Shown here piece by piece: positions 24,398-32,967 of a stretch of DNA of 64,000 nucleotides. The DNA is from Elusimicrobia bacterium UBA5214. GTDB lineage: Bacteria > Elusimicrobiota > UBA5214. Position 1 is the stretch's first letter. Each line of letters begins with the position of its first letter. The stretch is taken from positions 65,811-129,810 of the forward strand of contig DHVG01000006.1 in assembly GCA_002412545.1 (NCBI GenBank), read 5' to 3'. Below the pieces are notes generated by a model, which did no database searches, was not told the origin of the DNA, and saw nothing but the letters and a program-made list of their open reading frames with translations. The position numbers and the translations under genes were made by a program.

Positions 24398-24474
24398 GGA
24401 GTCCCGCCGAAGAGGCGGGCGACCTGACTGCCTCGCTCGCCTCGCTGCGAAGCGGGCCGTCAGGCGGGCCGCCT
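24398..24474. repeat. GC-rich structured block
   Basis: Much more GC-rich than its surroundings. Contains hairpins CCCGCC-GAAGA-GGCGGG (24403-24419) and CCTGAC...GTCAGG (24423-24428 with 24459-24464). Likely a palindromic element of another family; no T-run follows, so it is not a simple terminator. Confidence 0.6.
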
Positions 24475-24516
24475 AGGTATGGTGGAGGACAAGACCGACA
24501 CGGATACATTTTAAAT

Positions 24517-24544
24517 TTGATTAATTTTTTTTCTTTGCTATAAT
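24517..24544 (+). promoter_or_regulatory. Promoter of the structured leader and outer-membrane gene
   Basis: TTGATT (24517-24522), 16-bp spacer, TATAAT (24539-24544) with extended -10 TGC. Predicted start is near 24551, about 266 nt before the outer-membrane protein gene. Confidence 0.75.
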
Positions 24545-24617
24545 ACAGATTAGTTCTTTGGAGAGAAAGGTAGTTTTTTTGTTCAGCCTTTCCTTAAAGT
24601 CAGAGAAAGTCTGGCTA

Positions 24618-24734
24618 ACATAGAGGTAAGGAGAAGGCTGTCACATTCCGCCGTAAGGCGGAAGGGGTGGCAGTCATTATCGGATTTACCTCTATGTTGC
24701 CGATAGTGATATGTGCCCCTTTTTATTTTGGGGC
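24618..24734 (+). ncRNA. Structured leader RNA candidate (possible cis-regulator)
   Basis: One long stem is built of three stacked helices: ACATAGAGGTAA/TTACCTCTATGT (24618-24629 with 24686-24697), CTGTCAC/GTGGCAG (24638-24644 with 24667-24673) and TTCCGCC-GTAA-GGCGGAA (24646-24663). A second helix TATCGG/CCGATA (24678-24683 with 24700-24705) cannot form together with the first outer stem. A GCCCC/GGGGC hairpin (24715-24719 with 24730-24734) follows, just before a strong ribosome binding site. No known riboswitch consensus is recognised. Confidence 0.5.
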
Positions 24735-24747
24735 GGAAAGGAGGGTG

Positions 24748-24795
24748 ATGAAAAAAATTTTGTTCAATAAGGCAAAAGGAAAGACTGAAAGATAA
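24748..24795 (+). CDS. Possible 15-residue leader peptide
   Basis: ATG 24748 follows a near-perfect ribosome binding site (AAAGGAGGGTG) and encodes MKKILFNKAKGKTER before a TAA. It ends 21 bp before the outer-membrane protein start, which has its own AGGAGG. It may be a regulatory upstream reading frame or chance. Confidence 0.3.
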   Translation: MKKILFNKAKGKTER

Positions 24796-24816
24796 CACAA
24801 AAGGAGGAGCAGGAAA

Positions 24817-25608
24817 ATGCGTAATTTTTTTGTCGCTGCGTTAGCAATAACGCTATGCGTAGATGTTGTCTTGGCCCAACAGGGTAAAGGCGGGAAGAAT
24901 ACTTCACTTGGAGTGACATATGAAATACAATCCATTTCTCTAGACGATTATCGAAAGGCAAAGGTAGGTGTTTATGAGGAGTTATTAAACACCTATAGTT
25001 TATTAGCTTCAATTGCAGGTAATTCTGTTCTAAAAAACGCATATAGGGTTACTTATCCGGATCGAATTTCTACTTATAACATTCAGTTGAATCACAGTTT
25101 ACAGAATAATATTACTCTTTCTCTAAGAACACTTTTTGTAAGTGGTGGAGATAGAGATGAAGTTGATTGGAGAGATTCCGCAGGAAACTACCTAGATCTT
25201 AACATTGATTGGGAATTCAATATTAGTGATATTGGCATCGGAGCTGGGTATACATTCAACGATTTAATCCTAAAAAACTCAAGGGAAACTTTTACTTTTG
25301 CTGTGGGAATTTATTCTGTAAAGATGAAAGAATCTACGACAGGAGGTTATGATATTACTGCGTTTGGTGGTGATAGTGGTTCTGTTTCCGGGACAGATTC
25401 CTTTTCTGGAAATAAAATTTACTTTGATTTTGGCTGGCTTACGAATGTGTATCTGAATAAAGCTAAGAGTATCTCTATTGATGGAATGTTAGGTTATAAA
25501 GTAGTTAGTTTTGACAAATTGGGTGACTACACAGACGTCTCAGGTGAGTATGTAAAATTTGATTTTTCAGGATTAAAGTATGCTCTTGGGCTCAGTTTTT
25601 GGTTCTAA
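24817..25608 (+). CDS. Outer-membrane beta-barrel protein
   Basis: 263 residues. A normal signal peptide (MRNFFVAALAITLCVDVVLA, cleavage at VLA-QQ) is followed by alternating amphipathic strands such as TYNIQLNHSLQNNITLSLRT, LDLNIDWEFNISDIGIGAGY and KYALGLSFWF. The final residue is Phe, the usual barrel-insertion signal. Acts in the outer membrane; ligand or pore function unknown. It is transcribed behind an unusually long structured leader, so expression may be regulated after initiation. It is the one exported protein here whose signal peptide does not come from word repeats. Confidence 0.75.
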   Translation: MRNFFVAALAITLCVDVVLAQQGKGGKNTSLGVTYEIQSISLDDYRKAKVGVYEELLNTYSLLASIAGNSVLKNAYRVTYPDRISTYNIQLNHSLQNNITLSLRTLFVSGGDRDEVDWRDSAGNYLDLNIDWEFNISDIGIGAGYTFNDLILKNSRETFTFAVGIYSVKMKESTTGGYDITAFGGDSGSVSGTDSFSGNKIYFDFGWLTNVYLNKAKSISIDGMLGYKVVSFDKLGDYTDVSGEYVKFDFSGLKYALGLSFWF

Positions 25609-25716
25609 ACTCTATTGGACAAAAAATATGAAACTTGTCCTAAATCCTATTTGCTGACGTCTTGTATGATTTAAAAATGAAAGTAAAGTTTTAGAATTTT
25701 GATTTTCCTCCTTGAA

Positions 25717-25742
25717 GCAGGCGAACAGAAATGTTCGCCTGC
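25717..25742. repeat. Hairpin after the outer-membrane gene
   Basis: GCAGGCGAAC-AGAAAT-GTTCGCCTGC, a perfect 10-bp stem with no T-run. Probably a palindromic element rather than a terminator. Confidence 0.6.
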
Positions 25743-25760
25743 CTGTAAAAGTAGAAAATT

Positions 25761-25810
25761 AACCGTCCTTCGCCAAGTTTATTAATTTGGTAGAGAGGAC
25801 GGTTTTTATT
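25761..25810 (+). terminator. Rho-independent terminator
   Basis: AACCGTCC and GGACGGTT form the stem, with an inner CCAA/TTGG helix, followed by TTTTATTT. It would end the outer-membrane gene's transcript ahead of cutA. Confidence 0.75.
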
Positions 25811-25845
25811 TGCGAAAATTGACTATTTGTGCTAAAATCTTAGTT

Positions 25846-26172
25846 ATGGAAAAGACAAAATATGTAGTGGTTTTTGTTACTTGTGCGAATAAAGAAGAGG
25901 GAGAGAAAATCAGTCAGTCATTAGTAGAGAAAAAACTGGTTGCTTGTGTGAACCTTATTCCAGAAATATTTTCCCATTACTGGTGGCAGGGTAAAATTGA
26001 GAGCTCAAGCGAGGTCTTGCTTTTAATGAAGACAAAAAAATCTTTAGTTAATAAACTTATTGCCGAAGTGAAAAAATTACATTCTTATACCGTACCGGAA
26101 ATTATTGCTTTACCAATTATTGAAGGGAACAGCGACTACCTTGACTGGATAAAAGAATCAGTGATTGAGTAA
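25846..26172 (+). CDS. cutA: Divalent-cation tolerance protein CutA
   Basis: Small trimeric cytoplasmic protein. 108 residues from ATG 25846, the usual length. Family marks: VVFVTCANKEEGEKIS, LVACVNLIPEIFSHYWWQGKI, ESSSEVLLLMKTKKSL, HSYTVPEIIALPI. A TAAAAT box with extended TGC ends seven bases before the ATG, so the message may be leaderless. It stands alone. Role in metal tolerance is historical; the exact function is unsettled. Confidence 0.93.
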   Translation: MEKTKYVVVFVTCANKEEGEKISQSLVEKKLVACVNLIPEIFSHYWWQGKIESSSEVLLLMKTKKSLVNKLIAEVKKLHSYTVPEIIALPIIEGNSDYLDWIKESVIE

Positions 26173-26264
26173 TTGGGTGATTAAGTGATTAGGTGGGGGG
26201 CTGATAAATGGTTATGTTTTTTTAGCGTTTTAGCGGAGCAGTATTTTGGCGCTTTGGCGGTAAA

Positions 26265-27266
26265 ATGAAAGAAGCATTATATTGGACAAAAAAAGAGGAT
26301 AAAAAAGTACAGTGTTTACTTTGTCCGCATAACTGTGTGATTGGTGAAGAGAAGAACGGTATCTGTCGGATAAGAAAAAATGAAAATAGTAAACTTTACA
26401 GTTTGACTTATAACGAATTTACCTCAGTAGGAATGGACCCGATAGAAAAGAAACCGTTATATCATTTCTATCCGGGCAGTGAAATTCTTTCCTTTGGGAC
26501 AGTCGGTTGTAATCTGCGTTGTCAGTTCTGTCAGAACTGGGAAATTTCCCAACAGGATTTTGGTGAGGTTACTACAAGGACAATTACCGCTGATGAAGCA
26601 GTGCGTCTGGCAAAAACATCTAATTCAGTAGGAATTGCTTATACTTATAACGAACCACTAATTAATTACGAATGGTTATTGGAGACCGCACAGTTAGTTC
26701 AGAAATATGATTTGAAAAATGTTTTGGTGACTAACGGTTATTTGAATGAAGAACCGTTAGAAAATTTACTACCGTATATTGATGCCGCAAATATTGATGT
26801 CAAGTCATTCCGGAATGAATTCTATCGGAAAATCTGTGGGGGCACGCTTGATGCGGTATTACGCACGGTAGAAATTATGGTGAAAAGAAAAAAACATATT
26901 GAACTGACTAATTTACTTGTTCCGACACTGAACGATTCTGAGGAAGAGATTGAAGATTTAACTGATTGGATATATGCTTTGGATAAAGAAATACCGTTAC
27001 ATTTTTCCCGCTATTACCCCTGTTATAAGATGGAAATTCCGGCAACACCGTTAGCAACTTTAGAGAAAGCAAGAAAAATTGCTTTAAAAAAGTTAAAATA
27101 TGTATATATCGGTAATGTTTGGGAGGCAGAATATAACCGTACTTACTGTCCGAACTGTGAAACGGTACTTATTGAACGGCGAGGTTACCAGACTGAGATT
27201 GTAAATTTAAAAGGTAATAGTTGCGGAAAATGTAGTGAAAAAATAAACATTATGATACACGAATGA
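26265..27266 (+). CDS. amrS: AmmeMemoRadiSam-system radical SAM enzyme
   Basis: 333 residues. Cysteine pairs in CLLCPHNC near the N-terminus and the radical SAM motif CNLRCQFC (about residue 83-90), followed by GIAYTYNEP, are diagnostic of the PflA-like AmrS family. A C-terminal CPNCETVLIERRGY zinc ribbon is also typical. The partner AmmeMemo proteins (AmmA/Memo) are not in the window. Substrate is unproven. Separated from cutA by word repeats such as TTAAGTGATTAGG and TTAGCGTTTTAGCGG. Confidence 0.9.
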   Translation: MKEALYWTKKEDKKVQCLLCPHNCVIGEEKNGICRIRKNENSKLYSLTYNEFTSVGMDPIEKKPLYHFYPGSEILSFGTVGCNLRCQFCQNWEISQQDFGEVTTRTITADEAVRLAKTSNSVGIAYTYNEPLINYEWLLETAQLVQKYDLKNVLVTNGYLNEEPLENLLPYIDAANIDVKSFRNEFYRKICGGTLDAVLRTVEIMVKRKKHIELTNLLVPTLNDSEEEIEDLTDWIYALDKEIPLHFSRYYPCYKMEIPATPLATLEKARKIALKKLKYVYIGNVWEAEYNRTYCPNCETVLIERRGYQTEIVNLKGNSCGKCSEKINIMIHE

Positions 27267-27326
27267 ACACGAATTTTTGTTAATTCACGAATATACACGA
27301 ATTCAGAGAAAGGAGGAGAAAATAGA

Positions 27327-27596
27327 TTGGGAACAAAAAATTTAGTTGTGCTAATTGTAGTTTTGACTGTAGGTGCACTTTTAGGTACGGTGCTGGGTAA
27401 GTTTATTGGAATGATTATTCCTACCGAATCGTCTTGGCGTGAACTTTTTACTGAACAAGTTACCGCGGGGTTACATCCGACTACTTTGGATTTACAAGTA
27501 ATTGATTTAACTTTTGGTTTTCTACTTAAATTTAATTTACCGAGTGTAATTGGTATTCTTATTGCGGCATATATTTTTCGTCTTTTTGCTAAGTAA
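27327..27596 (+). CDS. DUF4321-type small membrane protein
   Basis: 89 residues from TTG 27327, six bases after a strong AAAGGAGGAG. Two membrane helices, residues 6-30 (LVVLIVVLTVGALLGTVLG) and about 62-86 (LLKFNLPSVIGILIAAYIF), separated by a short loop with FGFLLKFN. The pattern matches DUF4321, found in clostridia and candidate phyla, of unknown function. It is convergent with the SurA-like gene. Confidence 0.75.
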   Translation: MGTKNLVVLIVVLTVGALLGTVLGKFIGMIIPTESSWRELFTEQVTAGLHPTTLDLQVIDLTFGFLLKFNLPSVIGILIAAYIFRLFAK

Positions 27597-27599
27597 AAT

Positions 27600-27710
27600 T
27601 TGAATAACCGTTTAGTCGGTTTAGTCAGTTTGGTCAGTTTAGTCGGTTAACGGACATAACGGTCATAACCGACTCAACGGAATTAACGAATTTTTGCTTG
27701 TGATTAAGTG
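27600..27710. repeat. Word repeat between convergent genes
   Basis: Tandem GTTTAGTCG/GTTTGGTCA words face GGTCATAACCGACTCAACGG, making an imperfect hairpin. It may serve as a two-way terminator. Confidence 0.55.
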
Positions 27711-28412
27711 TTAACTTCCGCGTTCTCTTTCCTCAAGGTAGGTTTTTACTTTTATCTGACGTCCGAGTTGTTGGAACCATTCATTGAAAACAAGGACAGT
27801 TTTCTGGGATAGATAATTTTGGCGGAAAGTTTCATAATCACGGAAATAATTCTTTAGGTCACCTTTTTCCTGTAGATAAGCAAGTTCTAACTCTTTATCA
27901 CTGACTTTTACACTTCCAGCAATCAAATAGCGTAATTTAGCAATAGTAATGGTTCGGCGTCGTGATTCTTCAAACTCTTCTGGAGTCATTCGTAAGGCAT
28001 AATGGAGAACTTGAAAATAAGTATTACGGTCAAAACGATTATCTTTCTGGAAAGCAGGGAAATTTTGGATATCTGCAGCTAACTCTTCATCAGTAACAAC
28101 GATACCGTATTTTTTCGCTTCTTGATAAAATATTTCTTCCTGAATCAAATCGGAAAGGATTTCCTGTTTCTTTTGTTTAATCAAATCATCAGTAATTTCT
28201 TGGTTTTGTTCCCGGAGGTTATTGATTAACCGCTGGAGATAATTAAGATAAGTATTATAAAGAATTTTTTTACCATTAACTAAAGCAACCGTATCGGCAC
28301 GCCAACCACGAGTGAAATAATATCCACCAAAACCAACAAAAGTGCCGGCAATAAAACCGATTACCGTAATCAGCAGTATAGTGCGACTGTAACGACCAAA
28401 AAAGTTCATCAT
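27711..28412 (-). CDS. SurA N-terminal-domain protein (PpiD/SurA-like chaperone without isomerase domain)
   Basis: 233 residues. One N-terminal membrane anchor (TILLITVIGFIAGTFVGFGGYYF, residues 11-33) is followed by the SurA/PpiD N-terminal signature VALVNGKKILYNTYLNYLQRL and RQEILSDLIQEEIFYQEAKKYG-like helices. The parvulin isomerase domain that usually follows is absent. Probably a periplasmic, membrane-tethered chaperone for envelope proteins. It is followed on the minus strand by nothing and preceded by bactofilin 17 bp upstream, in a likely three-gene operon. Confidence 0.8.
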   Translation of the reverse strand: MMNFFGRYSRTILLITVIGFIAGTFVGFGGYYFTRGWRADTVALVNGKKILYNTYLNYLQRLINNLREQNQEITDDLIKQKKQEILSDLIQEEIFYQEAKKYGIVVTDEELAADIQNFPAFQKDNRFDRNTYFQVLHYALRMTPEEFEESRRRTITIAKLRYLIAGSVKVSDKELELAYLQEKGDLKNYFRDYETFRQNYLSQKTVLVFNEWFQQLGRQIKVKTYLEERERGS

Positions 28413-28429
28413 TTGTGATTAGTTAGTCC

Positions 28430-28876
28430 TTACTTTTCGGGTAGGAAAACTTGACGCTCGGTGGGTACCGACTGGTGGTCAGTAGATACCGACTGCTGAG
28501 TTACCCCGCCGATGGTGGATACAACCTTTTCTTCCCGGAGCATACTGCAGTTTCCTTCAAAAATTGCACCATCAGCAATTGATAAATGGGCAGTTTTAAT
28601 ATCACCTTTAACTTCTGCTTTTGAATGTATTTCTAAGATTTCCGAAGCATAAATATTACCGGCAACTTTACCTCCGACAATTACACTCTGGGCAGCAAGG
28701 TTGCCTTTAACTACACCGGTTTCACCGATAATCACACCCTGGGCATTAATATTACCACCTTCCCATTGTCCATCAATGCGTAAAGAACCTTTAGTATTAA
28801 TTGTTCCCTGAAAGATGGTCTCTTGTCCGATAAAAGATTCAATCGGGCTTTCCTTTTTTGTTTTCTTGCCAAACAT
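28430..28876 (-). CDS. Bactofilin (polymer-forming cytoskeletal protein)
   Basis: 148 residues, the usual length. The right-handed beta-helix repeats are clear: GQETIFQGTINTKGSLRIDG, GVIIGETGVVKGNLAAQSV, IVGGKVAGNIYASEILEIH, AEVKGDIKTAHLSIADGAIFEGN. The N-terminal tail (MFGKKTKKESP) and the C-terminal tail are disordered. Bactofilins polymerise under the membrane and often work with M23 peptidases to shape the wall; such a peptidase gene is directly upstream in the same operon. Confidence 0.93.
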   Translation of the reverse strand: MFGKKTKKESPIESFIGQETIFQGTINTKGSLRIDGQWEGGNINAQGVIIGETGVVKGNLAAQSVIVGGKVAGNIYASEILEIHSKAEVKGDIKTAHLSIADGAIFEGNCSMLREEKVVSTIGGVTQQSVSTDHQSVPTERQVFLPEK

Positions 28877-28975
28877 ATCTTTTTTAGAAAGATTACAGTA
28901 ATTTTGAAAGATGATTACAGAGATTAATTCTAAAAATTTTAATTCACCTTAATCATATTTTATCAATCACTGGAA
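28877..28975. repeat. GATTACAG-type word repeat
   Basis: GATTACAGTAATTTTGAAAG, GATTACAGAGATTAA and reversed AATCACTGGAATCAT words between the bactofilin and peptidase genes. Confidence 0.5.
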
Positions 28976-29902
28976 TCATTTCTTTACATAGCGTAATGGA
29001 TTGGCTGCATTGCCATCAATTCGTACTTCATAATGGAGATGAGCACCGGTAGTTGCACCGGTAGCACCAATATAAGCGATTACTTGTCCGCGTTTCACTC
29101 GGTCACCCTGAGTAACGGCAAGTCGTGAATTATGGGCATAAAGCGTAATAAAATCATGTCCATGGTCAATGACAACTAATTTTCCGTAACCACCCTCCCA
29201 ATGAGCTAATTTAACTATTCCTGAGGCAGTAGCACGAACCGGTGTTCCGTATTCTGCAGCAATATCTAACCCCGGATGAAAATCTCTTTCTCCCTCAGCC
29301 CAAGGATGGGCACGGGAACCATAAAATGAAGTTATTCTTCCTTCTACGGGCCAAATGTTCGGTGTTGCGCGGTAAATACTCCGTTGTTCTTGAACATATT
29401 CAGTTATTTCGCGAAGACTTTCCATCCGTTCTTTAATTATTCTATTTAGAAGGAAAATATTATTTTCCACATCTTTCTGGTTAACTTCTTGGATTTTACC
29501 TTGGAGTAACTTTCTAAGATTTTCTTGGTCAGCAGTACTTGGTCCACCGGTTGCTTCATCTTGCTCAATAATTGCTTTCTTAGATTTCATCTCTAAGAGT
29601 TGACGTAACTGTAAATCAATTTCTTTCACTTCATCCAATTTTTCTTGTGATTTTTTTACTTCCTGAGCGAAATAGGCAGTTTTCGCTTTTAAGGCCAGGT
29701 TATTCAGTCTTATTCCCCAATAGTCAAGGTGACGAATTGCTAAAGTAACTGCCCAGACAGTCAAACTAAACCAAAAAAGTAAAGAAACAAGAAGAAAAGA
29801 AAAACTGAAATGTACTTTTACTGGTTTAGAACTGTGATGGGGAATAAATGCTATTGTTAAATAACGCGCTAATACCTTTTTCCAGAGACTGTTTCTTATC
29901 AT
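28976..29902 (-). CDS. M23-family peptidoglycan endopeptidase
   Basis: 308 residues. One membrane anchor (about 35-57, FLLVSLLFWFSLTVWAVTLA), a coiled-coil region (about 75-175), then the LytM/M23 domain from about 190: SFYGSRAHPW, HPGLDIAAEYGTPV (zinc H and D), VVIDHGHDFITLYAH and TGAHLHYEVR (HxH). All zinc and catalytic residues are present, so it should be active in the periplasm. GAGGAGGTAAT precedes the ATG. It leads a three-gene operon with bactofilin and the SurA-like protein. Confidence 0.93.
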   Translation of the reverse strand: MIRNSLWKKVLARYLTIAFIPHHSSKPVKVHFSFSFLLVSLLFWFSLTVWAVTLAIRHLDYWGIRLNNLALKAKTAYFAQEVKKSQEKLDEVKEIDLQLRQLLEMKSKKAIIEQDEATGGPSTADQENLRKLLQGKIQEVNQKDVENNIFLLNRIIKERMESLREITEYVQEQRSIYRATPNIWPVEGRITSFYGSRAHPWAEGERDFHPGLDIAAEYGTPVRATASGIVKLAHWEGGYGKLVVIDHGHDFITLYAHNSRLAVTQGDRVKRGQVIAYIGATGATTGAHLHYEVRIDGNAANPLRYVKK

Positions 29903-29952
29903 TTTCTTAGATTACCTCCTCGAATAAAAAAAGGAATTTTTAAACTATTTAG

Positions 29953-29981
29953 AGTATAAGAAAATTTCTTTTTCTTGTCAA
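29953..29981 (-). promoter_or_regulatory. Promoter of the M23-bactofilin operon
   Basis: On the minus strand TTGACA (29981-29976), 17-bp spacer, TATACT (29958-29953). A near-consensus promoter about 50 bp before the peptidase ATG. Confidence 0.8.
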
Positions 29982-30030
29982 GATTTTTTGGAAATAAATT
30001 TTTGTGAAGTCAACAGAACAACTTTATGTA

Positions 30031-30059
30031 TTGCTTTTTTAGTTAAAATTTGATATAAA
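30031..30059 (+). promoter_or_regulatory. Probable valS promoter
   Basis: TTGCTT (30031-30036), 17-bp spacer, TATAAA (30054-30059). The valS ATG is nine bases after the -10 box, so the transcript would be leaderless or nearly so. Confidence 0.55.
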
Positions 30060-30068
30060 AATAAAATT

Positions 30069-32963
30069 ATGGAAATTTCTAAAGTTTACAATCCTCAAGA
30101 GACCGAAAAATGGTACAACTTCTGGTTAGAAAAAGGATATTTTTCTTCCCTGCCTTGCCGGCAGGCGGGTCATCCCGAACCCGGGGAAAGGAGAGCGTTT
30201 ACAATTGTTATTCCACCACCGAATATTACTGGTTCACTGCATATGGGGCATGCCTTAAATAATACTTTGCAAGATGTAATTATTCGTTTCAAACGGATGC
30301 AGGGGTACAATGCTTGTTGGGTTCCCGGGACTGACCACGGGGGGATAGCCACACAAAATGTAGTAGAAAAAATTTTACTTAAAGAGGGCATCACTCGCCA
30401 AGAATTAGGGAGAGAAAAATTCTTAGAACGAATGTGGCAATGGCGAAAAGAAACCGGTGATACGATTCTTCACCAGTTGAAAAAATTAGGTTGTTCCTGT
30501 GACTGGGAACGGTTAAGATTTACAATGGATGATAACTGTTCCCGTGCAGTATTGAATGCTTTTGTAGAATTATACAAACAGGGTTTAATTTATTGGGGAA
30601 GTCGGTTGGTCAACTGGTGTGTCCGTTGTGGAACCGCGCTTGCCGATATTGAAGTTGAATACCGTGAACATAAAGGACATCTCTGGTATATCCGTTATCC
30701 CTTGAAATCAGCCATTAGCCATCAGCCATCGGCCATCAACTACATTGTAGTGGCAACCACCCGACCGGAGACGATGCTTGGGGATACGGCAGTTGCCGTA
30801 AATCCACAGGACAAACGGTATAAGAATCTAATCGGTAAAACCGTGATTCTACCTTTAATGAATCGGGAAATGCCAATAATCGCTGATGAATTGGTAGATT
30901 CATCTTTCGGTACCGGTGCAGTGAAGGTTACCCCGGCTCATGACCCGGTTGATTTTGAAATCGCTCAGCGGCATCAGTTACCTGAAGTTAAAGTAATTGA
31001 TGGAAAAGGAAGAATGACTGGATTAACTGATAAGTATGCAGGACTTGACCGTAGTCAATGTCGTGAAGAGGTGGTGAAAGATTTACAAACACTTGGTCTT
31101 TTAGAAAAGGTTGAAGAATATTCTCATCGAATAGGACATTGTTACCGCTGCGGGACAGTGATTGAACCGTTGATTTCCGAGCAATGGTTTCTTTCTACCA
31201 AAGAAATGGCAAGAAAGGCGATGAAAGTTGTTGAGGAAGGAAAAATAAAATTCTTTCCTGAACGCTGGGTTGGACCTTATCTGCAATGGTTAGAGAATTT
31301 ACGTGACTGGTGTATCTCAAGACAAATCTGGTGGGGACACCAAATACCGGTTTGGTATTGCACTCATTGTCTTAGCAATAAAATTGAAGTTATATTTAAA
31401 AAAGAAATCCTCATCAACGGTATACCTAATATTGGTGGAACATATTTAGTTCTATTACGAGCAGGTCTTAGTGATAAGGAAATAATAGGAAATATGGAAG
31501 ACTTCATAGCCCACGATATAGATACATCTAACGATGGTGTAATTTGTTCAATTGAAAAACCGGTGAAGTGTACTTGTGGTAATACTTATTTTTTACAGGA
31601 TCCGAATGTTTTGGATACTTGGTTTTCTTCGGCACTATGGCCTTTTAGTGTTTTTGGCTGGTCCGGAAAAACGTTCAACGAGTTAGAATACTATTATCCG
31701 ACTTCTGCGCTGGTTACCGGTTATGAAATCCTTTATCTCTGGGTAGCAAGAATGGTAATGATGGGTATTGAACTTGTTGGGGATATCCCTTTTGAGAATG
31801 TATACATTCACGGTATAGTCCGTGATGTGAGTGGAAGAAAAATGTCTAAATCGCTTGGTAATGTAATTGACCCTCTGGACATAATGAAAACCTGCGGAAC
31901 GGATGCTTTGCGTTTTGCTTTACTCTATAGTGGTGTTACTGGACAGGATTTATGTCTTTCCGAGGAAAGTTTCTTGATGGCAAGAAATTTTGCGAATAAA
32001 ATTTGGAATGCCAGCCGTTTTGTTTTGATGAACTTAGAAGGTTTCACTACTTCCTACTCCCCACTCACTACTCCCCGGTTAGACCTTGCTGACCGTTGGA
32101 TAATTTCTGAATATAACTCTCTGGTTAAATCAGTAACCAAAAATCTTGGAAATTATCAACTTAGCGAAGTAGTTGGAGATATTTACGAATTTTTTTGGCA
32201 TAAATTCTGTGACTGGTATGTGGAACTGATAAAACCAAAATTAAGCCAAACAACTACACGGGCAGATGTCCAAGCAATATTAGTATATATTCTTGAGGGG
32301 ACAATTAAGCTACTGCATCCCTTTATGCCATTTATCACTGAAGAAATTTGGCAATCCTTGAGGCAGTTTAGAGTTCAGAGTTTAGGGTTTAAAAAAGAGA
32401 CAGGAGAACTATCAACTACCAACTCTCAACTATCAGCAAGTATTATGGTTTCTCCTTGGCCAGAGTATGATGAGATGATGATTGACAAAAAAGCAAGCGA
32501 AGAAATGCAGTTACTTATGGATGTAGTCTCTGCAATACGCAATTTACGCAGTGAAACAAGAATTCCTCCTCAAGAGAAAATAAATTTGGTTTTTAAAATT
32601 GATTCATCAGAAAAAGAAAAACTAATTCAAACTAATTTATTTTCAATACTCCTTTTAACCAATAGTGAAAAGTTAGAGTTTGGTATGCCACAATCTAAAG
32701 ATTGTGTTTTAACTATAGTTGATGGGATTGAAATTTATATTCCTTTGACCGCAATTGACCGAGAAAAAGAAATAAAAAGGTTAGAAAAAGAAATAGAGAA
32801 TCTCTCTTCGCAGATAAATAAAATAGACCAAAAGATGTCTGACCAAAATTTTTTAAATAAAGCACCAGAAGAAGAAATAAAGAAAGTAAAACAAAGATTG
32901 AAAGAGACTAAGGAAAAAAAGAACAAATTAGAACAGACACTTCTTTGTTTGAAAGGGGGATAA
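30069..32963 (+). CDS. valS: Valyl-tRNA synthetase
   Basis: Class I synthetase charging tRNA-Val. 964 residues. HMGHALN (HIGH motif) follows PPPNITGSL, the editing domain has VVATTRPETMLGDTAVAV (key part TTRPETMLGD), GRKMSKSLGN is the KMSKS motif, and a C-terminal coiled coil (KEIKRLEKEIENLSSQINK) ends the protein. Four low-complexity insertions are read in frame: SLPCRQAG (palindrome, 30148), ISHQPSAI (30712), FTTSYSPLTTP (32047) and the VQSLGF/TTNSQLSAS segment (32371-32440). All lie in linker positions. No Shine-Dalgarno sequence precedes the ATG. Identification is secure. Confidence 0.97.
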   Translation: MEISKVYNPQETEKWYNFWLEKGYFSSLPCRQAGHPEPGERRAFTIVIPPPNITGSLHMGHALNNTLQDVIIRFKRMQGYNACWVPGTDHGGIATQNVVEKILLKEGITRQELGREKFLERMWQWRKETGDTILHQLKKLGCSCDWERLRFTMDDNCSRAVLNAFVELYKQGLIYWGSRLVNWCVRCGTALADIEVEYREHKGHLWYIRYPLKSAISHQPSAINYIVVATTRPETMLGDTAVAVNPQDKRYKNLIGKTVILPLMNREMPIIADELVDSSFGTGAVKVTPAHDPVDFEIAQRHQLPEVKVIDGKGRMTGLTDKYAGLDRSQCREEVVKDLQTLGLLEKVEEYSHRIGHCYRCGTVIEPLISEQWFLSTKEMARKAMKVVEEGKIKFFPERWVGPYLQWLENLRDWCISRQIWWGHQIPVWYCTHCLSNKIEVIFKKEILINGIPNIGGTYLVLLRAGLSDKEIIGNMEDFIAHDIDTSNDGVICSIEKPVKCTCGNTYFLQDPNVLDTWFSSALWPFSVFGWSGKTFNELEYYYPTSALVTGYEILYLWVARMVMMGIELVGDIPFENVYIHGIVRDVSGRKMSKSLGNVIDPLDIMKTCGTDALRFALLYSGVTGQDLCLSEESFLMARNFANKIWNASRFVLMNLEGFTTSYSPLTTPRLDLADRWIISEYNSLVKSVTKNLGNYQLSEVVGDIYEFFWHKFCDWYVELIKPKLSQTTTRADVQAILVYILEGTIKLLHPFMPFITEEIWQSLRQFRVQSLGFKKETGELSTTNSQLSASIMVSPWPEYDEMMIDKKASEEMQLLMDVVSAIRNLRSETRIPPQEKINLVFKIDSSEKEKLIQTNLFSILLLTNSEKLEFGMPQSKDCVLTIVDGIEIYIPLTAIDREKEIKRLEKEIENLSSQINKIDQKMSDQNFLNKAPEEEIKKVKQRLKETKEKKNKLEQTLLCLKGG
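30148..30169. repeat. CCTGCC/GGCAGG palindrome inside valS
   Basis: CCTGCC-TTGCC-GGCAGGCGGG is read as SLPCRQAG, a translated repeat seen in many assembled bacterial genomes. It lies between the N-terminal helix and the first catalytic strand. Confidence 0.75.
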
Positions 32964-32967
32964 AAAA

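Noticed and set aside
24398..24474. Possible structured RNA gene or foreign DNA because of high GC
   Set aside because: Short, made of nested hairpins like other palindromic elements here, and no known RNA consensus is visible.
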